64,000 bases of DNA, taken from Acanthochromis polyacanthus (Eukaryota; Chordata; Actinopteri; Pomacentridae). Positions 56,101 to 64,000 of this stretch are shown one piece after another. Each line of letters opens with the position of its first letter. Position 1 is the first letter of the stretch. A program made the position numbers and the translations under genes. A model generated the notes under the pieces. The model searched no databases. It saw nothing but the letters and a program-made list of their open reading frames with translations, and was not told the origin of the DNA. The stretch covers positions 19,949,361 to 20,013,360 of the forward strand of contig NC_067120.1 in assembly GCF_021347895.1 (NCBI RefSeq). The letters run 5' to 3'.

Positions 56101-59100
56101 CCAAAAACATGATGAGGTTAATTGATAATTCGAGACTGTCTGTAGGTGCAAATGTGAGTGAGATTGTTTGTCTCTATATGTAGTCCTGTGACAGACTGGC
56201 GACCTGTCCAGGGCGTCCCCTGCCTTCACCCAAAGTCTGCTGGAATAGACTCCAGCCCCCAGCAACCTCAATGAGGATTAAGCGGTGTATAGAAAATGGA
56301 TGGATTGATGGGAATTTAACAAAAAAAGTGTTGCATGGATCATAAACCCATCCAACTTTGTATTTCACTCACTGATCTCGATTAGTTTTAATTTAGCAAG
56401 ACATTCAGAGTTGCCAGAGAGAATGTGTGATCTGTCGGGCAGCATCATGACCTTATAACTTCCAGTTGTACGCAAAAATGACCTACATCTGACAAACGGC
56501 TTTCCATGAAATTGACTGACTGTAAATATTTTTCATCTGGTATTTTAAATAGTGAAGCTTCCAGGGAACGCTAGCAGGGGTGCAGACTTAATGACAGAAA
56601 CTATTTTTCATGCACACAGGATCTCTTCAGGCTCTCACTCACCAATCTCTGGGAACTCTTTCACTCTCATTCCAGACTGGAGCTTCACGTCCTCCATGTG
56701 CAGGTTCTTGGTGTCGGAGGTGGCGCTGTTGGTGAATTGCATCTGCACTGCCACCATGTTGGCGTCGGGGCTGAAAGGCTGTCGGCTGAAGCAGTACTCC
56801 ACCGACAGACCCTCTCCTGTGATCCGGTGCAGCAGCTCGTAGTTCTTCAGCGCGCTGGAGGGAGCGATGGTCTATAAAAAGAGATTTTTTCATCCTGTTT
56901 GTTCTGTAATTATATTGCTAAAGAATAAATATTCAAACCATGAAGGTGAGAAACTTGTGAGGTACTTACAGCAGGGGAGAGAACAGAGTCAGACAAAGAC
57001 AGTCCCTCGAGGTCAGTCACAAGGCTGTTGGACAGGAAGGTGTTGACGGGTGTGACTTGAGGTGAGGGAGCAGGTTCGACTGTGAGAAGAGATGCGGGTG
57101 ATGCAGAAAGTCAGCGAGCAAATTCAGGCTTGACTCCAGTTATCTAGGCTTTAAATTATCACTTTTTCAAAAAAAAAAAGAGGTTGCAAGTTGGAAAAGC
57201 AATCAGTCAAGGGCATCAAACGTTGGTGCGACTTTTAGAAATAATCACAAAACATCCTTGCTCGTTGGCTTTGCTTTAATGAAGCGAGCATCATTAGTTT
57301 TTCATTCTCTGAAGAGGAAGGTAACAGATGAAAAAACTCACAATCGTCGAGGTCGAGCAGAGACATTTCTTTCTTCTCTTTCTTGGTCTCTTTCTTGACA
57401 GGTTTGGAGGGAGGTTTCGTTTCAGCTGTCTGGAGGGAGATCAAGAAAGCTGCCATGAAGAGATGCCAATTTTATGTTACTGTATATCTGGGCACATTTT
57501 TGTATTTAGGTCTTAAGAATACATCACTTTTCATATAATTAATCATTTTCCAATATCATAAACCCAACCCCATGGGGCCTGATCTTTCTCTGCATTCAAC
57601 ATTTGGGGTGTGTTTTCAAATGTGGACACATTATCAGTACCTTTTTCTTCTTCTTGACCTCTACCTCAGACTCGGAGTCTTCAGACTCTGATTGGCTGCT
57701 TTCAGACTCACTCTCCTCATCCTCATCAGACTCAGACTCCGAGTCGCTCTTGCGCTGTTTACTCTTCCTCTCGATCTTCCTGTCTTCCTCTTCACTGCTC
57801 TGCTCGCTGAAAAGGAAAGCAAAGGTTAGACCTCCCTCTGGGATCCAGGAGTGAATTCTATAATGGATGAAACAGATACTGCTAATGTGTTTACAGATTA
57901 AAAAAATAGAGCTATCCATCAAGTCAACCTGGATCTGTGATATGGTGTGCACATAAAAACACCAAGACGTGACCACAGTTAACCACACGCTTATGCTGAG
58001 AAAGTCAAGCATATTAAAATTCAAGATATTTGGCTCAGGACAGAAGAATGAATTCGATACGCCCACACACAACCTGGAATATAATTAATACAGTATTAAA
58101 AGATATTCTGGTTGAAGCAGTGTCCATGAAATTGTTCATCAGGATTTGTCTTTATGGACACTGCAACAAAAGCACGACTACCTTTCAGTTTCTGGCACTG
58201 GCTTCTTTAATTCTTTCTTCTTTTTCTTCTTGTCCTTCTCCTCCTCTTCCTCCTCCTCCTCTTCCTCAGACTCAGAGCCTTCCTCACTCTCTTCGCTCTC
58301 TGATCCCGACCCGCTCTCCTCGCTGCCGCTGCCGCTTTCTGAGCCGCTGGCAGAGTCCGACTCTGAGGAGGAAAACGTCGGATTAAGAGGACAAACAGGC
58401 CAGTTAGAGCCAGGATCAAATGGTTTTTACAAGAACCATAAGAGAATCAAGCTTTAAACAATTTCTTGCTCAAAAGACTCAAAGTCAATGGAATACAAGT
58501 CACGGTCAAAATTTCTTGATCTGTCAAATAATCAAAAGGTTTTCCATGATGTTCACCAGCCAGGAGCATCAAATTTTTACGATCCTTTTATTATTGAAGT
58601 TCCAGACACATTTTTCCAGAGGCACCTTATAACAAAAAAAAAAGATTAAGGAGCACCTTTATCTGACATTCTCAGATTTTCTGTCTTTGGTTGAACCTGA
58701 GGCACACACACCAAACCCCAACTAAATACAGAGATCTTATAATCAGTTCTGTGCTATATCTACACTAACAATACTGGATTTTGACAACATTTTTAGCTTT
58801 TGTGACTAATTTTGTTTTTTAACTGTAATTACTTGCAAGTCATGCTCCATTCTGCTCCACACAGACAGAGTGAGCAATTTAGTTCATCGTTATGAACAAA
58901 CTTTTTCTTTTCCATAAACCAAACTGTATTTTTATTTACAGCTGAAAGTTCTGGTTTTGCTTTAAAGCAGCTCTGATATCAGATTTTCACTTCACTTTTA
59001 TCATCAACGGAATTCAAGACATTGTGGTGGTTTACAAAAAAACAAGAAAAAATGTTGCTATCAGTCAATTTCATCTTTAACAATGTCCATTGGGTGTTTT

Positions 59101-60932
59101 GTATCATTTTTGGGAATAAATTAGATTCAGAGGTGTAGGAAGAAGGAGAGAAAAGTCTGTAACCATAATTAGAGTGTCAACCAGATAGTTACTGGTGCTG
59201 GTTTATATTCAGTATTATCACGGTTACATTTCATGGTTATCACCAACACTGGTACACGACTGTTCAAAAGTTTGGGATCGCTTAGAAATGTCCTTATTTT
59301 GAATGAAAATTAGTTTTTTTCAATGAAGATAACATTAATTTAATTAGAAATACAGTCTAGACATTGTTAATGTGGTAAATGACTGTTTTAGCTGGAAATG
59401 GTTGATTTTTAATGGAATATCTACATAGGAGTACAGAGGAACATTTCCAGCAACCATCACTCCTGTGTTCTAATGCTACACTGTCATAGGCGTCAGTTTA
59501 GGGGGGGACGGTGGGGACGTGTCCCCCCCACTTTTTGTCAGGGGTCATTTTGTCTCCAACACATTCAAATTCTTCACATGTAAGCCGTTGTAAACCCAGT
59601 TATTTTCAGTAGTATAGAAAATTCCGACACTACTGAACGCACCATCCGCACTAGGCCGAGAGTTGCACAGACATGCAGCACACCTTCGTGAGGTTTAAAA
59701 AAACGTGCAGATGCTAAATTTGCGCCCGTGCCAAGTGGAAATTCCGACCAGAGGCATGCAGGGGCAAAATTTCGGCCCGGGAGAATTAGTACTGTAGCGG
59801 CCCACAGACCCCTTTAACCGCATATACCAATAGCTCAATAGGTTGAGCCTCTGTCTTTGGTTCGGTGGTTGTGAGTTCGAGCCCAGCTTGTAGCATTTTG
59901 CTGCCGTTCTTCGACATTTTCTCAAAGTGCTGTGGTCTCCATCCCCCCCACTTTTAAAAACAAACTGACGCCCTTGTACATTGTGTTAGCTAATGGTGTT
60001 GAGAGGCTAACTGATGATTAGAAAACCCTTGAGCAATTATGTTAGAACAAGAGTGCTAACATGAACTTGTCTGGGTGACCCCAATGTGTGAACAGTAGTG
60101 CACATCATGACAACCCTGCTTGAATACTAAACTATTCCTTTTACAGTACTACTGTTTAAGTAAATACATAATGCATGGTGTGCATTTTTGCAAATGTGTT
60201 AAGCTGTTAAAATAACATCTTATTCTAAAACCAAAGTTTTCTTTGTCTGCCAGCAGTGTTTCATATTCTTAAATGTGTAGAACAGCTAACAGCTGATCTG
60301 CTGATTTCTGATTTAAACTGACAGCAGCTCTGATGATCTAATCCTTTAAATCTGCTGTGTGATTATTGATTATTTGGTGATCAGAACGACATCCTGAGGT
60401 GTTTGTTCAAAGTTTTCTTTGTCTGCCAGCAGGGTTTCATGTTCCTAAATGTGTAGAAATGGTATCAAATAATATGTTTACTCTTACATTCTTGGGGTAG
60501 GATTTGTCCAAGACAACAGTGTCGGAATGTTTTAGACTTTTACTTTTTTTTTTACATGATAGGACAAACTTATGACCACTTTTTAAATATTTAGAATTTC
60601 AGGAGGACCCAGTGATCTTTAGTGTCACATACAGAGTTAATTGGTTTTGATCTTTTTAAGGATTTATGTCTAATTTATTTTTATTTTTTTTACCATCCTC
60701 AACCCCACTCATTCAAAAAAGTCTCATTTTCACACATGCATGTGTGATGGACACTACTCGTATGGACTAAAGGATGGTTAGATGCCACCAAGGCCATCAG
60801 CAGCCCTCTAAAGTTACCACTGTCAGCAGACTCTGTCGGCCCAGACTCGCCCTCAGAGTCGGAGTAGAACGGCTTCTCCACCTTCTTCTCCTTCCTCTTC
60901 TCACGGCTGCTACATTTGGTCCATTCAGGCAC
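47170..60932 (-). CDS. ap3b2: AP-3 complex subunit beta-2, C-terminal half (runs off right edge)
   Basis: Large subunit of the AP-3 adaptor, which sorts cargo from endosomes to lysosome-related organelles and, in neurons, synaptic vesicles. Coding exons in window, 5' to 3': 60818-60932, 58182-58362, 57641-57806, 57342-57429, 56970-57079, 56643-56871, 54650-54734, 53622-53719, 50121-50259, 47170-47320. All phases agree, giving 453 residues plus stop; roughly the first 600 residues (the trunk) lie beyond 64000. First exon: [17 protein letters not shown] then [17 protein letters not shown], the start of the hinge. The next two exons are a Ser/Asp/Glu- and Lys-rich hinge, then [15 protein letters not shown] (clathrin-box-like LLDLD), then the ear: [47 protein letters not shown], and the end [19 protein letters not shown]. 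The C-terminal sequence fits AP3B2, not AP3B1. Confidence 0.95.
47321..48840 (-). other. ap3b2 last intron, left part
   Basis: No exon. A dispersed-repeat fragment (ACCACTGATCATCTTGTTC) lies at about 48560-48660, related to the one at 35497. GATTAATCGATTG blocks near 48140 suggest another miniature-element remnant. Confidence 0.45.
48849..49025 (+). mobile_element. tRNA-derived SINE
   Basis: GGGGTGCCCAGGAAGCTCAC start, A-box-like GCTCACCTGGTAGAG, B box GGTTTGATTCC (48924-48934), then a CT-rich body ending CCTAATAAAGCC. This is a very common teleost SINE form, not a functional tRNA. Confidence 0.85.
49055..49285. mobile_element. Hairpin miniature element with 16-bp perfect central stem
   Basis: Ends CACTATCAGTTAAAAGTTTG / (reverse) CACTACCAGCCAAAGGTTTG, followed in both arms by GGACACG-TTCTCATTCAA. 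The centre (49130-49167) has perfect arms GAATTTTCTTATAAAC / GTTTATAAGAAAATTC with a 6-T loop. Confidence 0.75.
49331..49903 (-). mobile_element. TIR element carrying a RecQ-like helicase fragment (R2)
   Basis: Inverted ends CCTAGCCGCGCTAGAC and, reversed, TCTAGCCACGCTAGAC. It is flanked by direct repeats CTTCAACAC (49322-49330 and 49904-49912). The minus-strand frame (about 49486-49680) encodes [18 protein letters not shown] then [18 protein letters not shown], the same Q-motif/Walker-A segment as in R1, then a stop. Total 573 bp, close to R1 (581 bp), although the termini differ. It lies in ap3b2's last intron and is non-autonomous. Confidence 0.7.
50260..53621 (-). other. ap3b2 intron
   Basis: No exon recognised. 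A GGA-rich purine tract lies at about 52620-52720. Otherwise unremarkable. Confidence 0.5.
53890..54092 (+). mobile_element. SINE tail copy
   Basis: 3' part of the same element as 55965: GAGGTTAATTGGTTACTC, CGACAGACTAGCGACCTGTC and a tail with GAATGGATGGATGG. Confidence 0.75.
55262..55381 (+). mobile_element. tRNA-like SINE head
   Basis: A-box-like TGGTGCAACGGTTGAG and B box GGTTCAAACCC (55316-55326), followed by CGCCCACTGGTGGGCG, a small palindrome. It abuts the next SINE, which is in the opposite orientation. Confidence 0.65.
55382..55690 (-). mobile_element. tRNA-headed SINE, reverse copy
   Basis: Reverse copy running from the ATCC-rich tail (55382) to the head (GCAAGGCGAAAGTGCTAACC near 55655). 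Part of the body is deleted at about 55425. Confidence 0.8.
55965..56312 (+). mobile_element. tRNA-headed SINE, near full length
   Basis: Head GGCTCGGTGGTTAGCACCG, body GATCTTTCTGCATGGAGTTT, GTCCAAAAACATGATGAGG, and tail GCGGTGTATAGAAAATGGAT with ATGG repeats. Confidence 0.85.
59253..60102 (-). mobile_element. hAT-like miniature element, interrupted
   Basis: Reverse-oriented relative of 20020-20304: GTTCAAAAGTTTGGGATCGC at the left, CTTGTCTGGGTGACCCCAAT at the right. The middle is split by the 59485-59976 element. Confidence 0.75.
59485..59976. mobile_element. hAT-type element nested in another, with tRNA-like promoter boxes
   Basis: Ends CATAGGCGTCAGTTT and, reversed, CAAGGGCGTCAGTTT. The 8-bp target duplication is TACACTGT / TACATTGT (59477-59484, 59977-59984; one mismatch), as expected for hAT. 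Interior: G- and C-runs near the ends, plus A-box-like TAGCTCAATAGGTTGAG (59831) and B-box-like AGTTCGAGCCC (59874), so it has absorbed a tRNA or SINE head. Confidence 0.8.
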
Positions 60933-63900
60933 CTGGCAGAAGAAGCAGAGTTGAAGCAGTCAGCCGTCAGCTCCGCCTCGGTGAAAAACCCCTCAGATAG
61001 AAGCAGAGACGTGGGCAGATTACAGTAGCATGGCCATGAATGCCTCTGCCTGGGCGTGATGCAGCCAAATGAAGCCAGCCATCTCTGCTGCAGATCTGCT
61101 TTTAGATCTGACAGTCTCAGAACAAATTCAGTACAGACACTAATGCTTGTATGGAGACTTCTTTCTTTCTTTGTACAGATAGATGTGAGCACCAGGTGTT
61201 GCCTTCATGACCAGTTGCAGAAATGGTTTTCTTTTAATACAGGGAGCAGTTCCATTAAGAAGTGATGTCTTTGAGGAGCAGCGACTATCCTCCCACACTT
61301 TAAAAAAAGCCCATCTGCTCTTTCTGTGACCAAACTCATTAACCAGAGCCATCTGCTAATGAGTGTGGACATCTCCAAACCCCATTTAAAACCCACAAGG
61401 TTGCTAATGCATGTCGACGTGTCAGAGGACCGCACGTCCTGCTAAAAGAATCACTTCTTTAATGGTGCAGACCGAGGAAGAGGGTGCTGTGTTTCAGGTA
61501 GCTTTGGCTGAGCTAAGCACAGAACAGCGACTACATAAGGCGGGGTGTTAAAAAGCACTTGGGTTGTTGCGGCTATATGGGTTGAGGCTCAAGGACGTGT
61601 GGCTCTTTGGCGCTAACTGACTCACACTCGTTAATGTTGTGACTCTTTCAAGCAGCGTAAAAACCTGGCAGACGTAGAAAAGAAAAAGATTGGGATGGAG
61701 ATGAGGAAAAAGGAAGGAAAAGGTTTTAGAAAAAAGTCAGGAAAGCAAGAGAAACAGGCACAGGAAGGTTTCAGGGTCTAAAAATAAGAATGTGTGAGAA
61801 CAGTTTTGGATATCACAGAGACAAAAAATAAACCCCAAATTTCATCACAGTATACTTCACTACCATTACGTTGCTAAAAATGATCAAAACAAAACTGTCT
61901 ACTAGGTAAAATCAATGCACTCCAATATAACTTAATACTACTGTATATACTCATATATATAAATACTTAAATACTGTAGAAATTAAAAGTCAACATCCAC
62001 ATTCACTACTTAATAATACATCAAAAAATACATGAAAATGCATTTAGTATGGACATATTGACCGGCAACAAAGCATGCTGTGCTGGCATGGGTTAGATGA
62101 ACTAAATGAAGAGTGGCACAGGTGGAGCAGCAGAGGGAGAAAGGAAGAAATCACATCACTCAAAATCACACAACATTTGTGACACGTTCACTATTCGAGT
62201 CACAAATTTCATGAAAGACCAGTTCGCTGCAGAGGACGAAATGAACTGTCAGTGGAACAGCTGGTGGAACAGCTGGACAAACAATCTGAACTCAAGGTGG
62301 ACTCAGTCGATTTCAAATGAAGTTTGGTGCTAAAAGTGTGGATTTTCAGACTTTCTATTATTTTAAAGTCTAACAGCATTTCTTGTCCCTGTTGGCTGAA
62401 AAGTAGACTGCGAGTAGAGATGAGGACAGATTCTAAAAGTATTTGTATGGATGCAGTTGCTCATCACTGGCACATTTAAGTGATTTGTGGCGTCCATCAA
62501 CTTCCGAGTATCTTGGATTTTTTTAAATTCCAGAGCAGTCGATAAGTTTAAATCTGGAATAAAGATGAACAAAAAAAAAATCTATAGCTACAACAAACTT
62601 AACAATAACAATGTGTCTTACCAATTTCTCAAATACAGTCAATGCAATTTGCTTCTTTTTTTTTTGATTTTATGATTACCACATAGTACGGTTGAGTAAA
62701 CTATACATTTCAGTAGTCAAAAGTTCTCACTCTGCAGGTTGCTGATGGTGGGAACATCTTCTGTTGCACCCAACTCTGTCACATTACCTATTGTAGACTA
62801 TGATACTGTCTTGTCTAGTATCTTTATGGCTGTCACATGATCACTTGTCATTTTACTCATAGTCTGCTTTGCTTGAGACAAATGTCTTTTAGCATGAATA
62901 ACTTTTTATCACACTTTTGCTCTTCATTTCTGTCACAGTACAGCGCTCCTCTGAAAACACAACGTTCCGCCCTACCATTAATGTTCAATAACTGTGAGAC
63001 AAGCAGGTCACCTTGTACGGCAACTTTAGGGCGTTTAGTGGAGTCCTCTAACTGAAAGCAAAACTTCAACTGCCAGTGAAGACAGTGAAATACGATGAAA
63101 AACACCAAGACAAGTGAGTAAGTAAAGCTTGAGTTGAGATTCTTTTGTTCCTGACTTGAAGAATGAAGTGTCAGGCTTGGCTTTCTCATCTTTTCAAGTG
63201 GTTTTAGTTGCAACTTGAACCAGTTTTCTCTCTAAGATTTAAGATAAACTGTGATTCTATACTGTTAATTCTACAACACTCCTCTCATTTACTCTAATAA
63301 TTGGGTTTCTTCCAGTTAATCTCTTTCCACATGGGACAACAGCTGTTATAATCACCCCTCTCTCAAAGTGGACAGACGGAGGATGAATTTCTGAGAATCC
63401 CATTAATCTTATCTTATCAGTGTCACGATTAGCATTAAATGACAACCAGAAAGAGAGCGTAAGAGAGAAAAGAGAGAGCAATCGTCAGAACAAACACCAC
63501 CGCACTCCAAACGTGGAGGAGGGGCACCTCTCGCCAGTCTCCTAGCAAGCCGATCCGCCCCTCACCGGTGGTAATGACTTCCTCTGTCTGTGGACGAGTA
63601 TAATGTGCAGAGGAAGAGTCTGTCAGAGGCTTCAGAGGATCCACTGATCCTCACAGCCTTAGAAGCCACAACATGGGGCGCTCAGTTTCAGCAGCGACAC
63701 TGAGACTTACACTGGTGTTGTTTTTGCTCTTTAGCTACTAATCCTGTACATCACAAATGACTGTCAGCCATTTTTCAAAGCATGCTGTGGGTTTTTACAT
63801 GGATTTACGCCTTCTTCTTCAGCATTGTTCTTTAATCGTTTTTGATATACTAATATTTTGGCATTGCTGTTAGCTCTGCAAAAAAAAAAAAAAAAAAATC

Positions 63901-64000
63901 CAAAACTATAGAAAAATTTTAGCTTCAAGTTGTAATTCTGCTGAACACTACTTGAAAATGGATTGCACCAGATTTGTAGCAGATTAGTCAGCAACAAGAA
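60933..64000 (-). other. ap3b2 intron running to the right edge
   Basis: I looked for the AP-3 beta trunk exon expected upstream (NAKATGYQELPDWPEE-type sequence) and did not find it, so this is read as one large intron. Poly(A) runs near 63881 and 62570 are simple repeats. Other open frames are short and unsupported. Confidence 0.5.

Noticed and set aside
57603..58457. Ser-rich plus-strand frames
   Set aside because: Antisense to the AP3B2 hinge exons.
59826..59900. tRNA gene
   Set aside because: Boxes are imperfect and lie inside a hAT element; no full clover-leaf.
47170..60932. AP3B1 instead of AP3B2
   Set aside because: The C-terminus [13 protein letters not shown] and hinge [16 protein letters not shown] fit beta-2; beta-1 ends differently as I recall it.

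Overview
This is a eukaryotic window, almost certainly from a spiny-rayed teleost fish. The evidence is intron-rich genes with GT-AG introns, vertebrate-type proteins, fish-typical tRNA-headed SINEs and hAT/Tc1 miniature elements, and three nearly identical Tc1-like transposons. No bacterial, CRISPR or rRNA features are seen.

Layout. (1) 1-14.8 kb is accessory and repeat-rich. It holds a degraded HIPK-like kinase locus with a tandem second copy (frameshifted and 3'-truncated). The first copy is split by a 4.6-kb DNA element with 12-bp terminal inverted repeats, a CAAA target duplication and many ATTACGGTAATGA-type motifs. That element carries minus-strand exons of a protein family I cannot name, and is itself invaded by a TA-flanked miniature element and by Tc1 copy 1. 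Further right lie a 0.58-kb inverted-repeat element carrying a RecQ-like helicase fragment, a ~50-bp minisatellite and a long TG microsatellite. (2) 16.8-26.6 kb, minus strand: snx1 (sorting nexin-1), 15 coding exons that join in frame, with an unusually large acidic exon 2 rich in DLF/DDF-type motifs. (3) 27.0-39.3 kb, plus strand: an intact 13-exon SV2-family transporter of 541 residues, head to head with snx1. Its intron 11 contains an apparently complete Tc1 transposon (copy 2), and Tc1 copy 3 lies 0.7 kb past its stop codon. (4) 41.7-47.1 kb: intergenic dispersed repeats. (5) 47.2-60.9 kb and beyond the right edge, minus strand: the C-terminal half of ap3b2 (AP-3 complex beta subunit), ten coding exons. 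Its introns contain several SINEs, a second RecQ-bearing inverted-repeat element and a hAT element nested inside another hAT-like element.

Together, the three host genes all act in endosomal or synaptic-vesicle membrane traffic: SNX1 in endosomal tubulation and retrieval, AP-3 in sorting to lysosome-related organelles and synaptic vesicles, and SV2-type transporters as vesicle membrane proteins. From memory, the human relatives SNX1, SV2B and AP3B2 lie on chromosome 15q, and SNX2, SV2C and AP3B1 on 5q, so the window may preserve part of an ancient linkage group. The best candidates for something undescribed are the 4-bp-TSD element in the kinase locus, the two RecQ-carrying inverted-repeat elements, and the motif-rich SNX1 exon.
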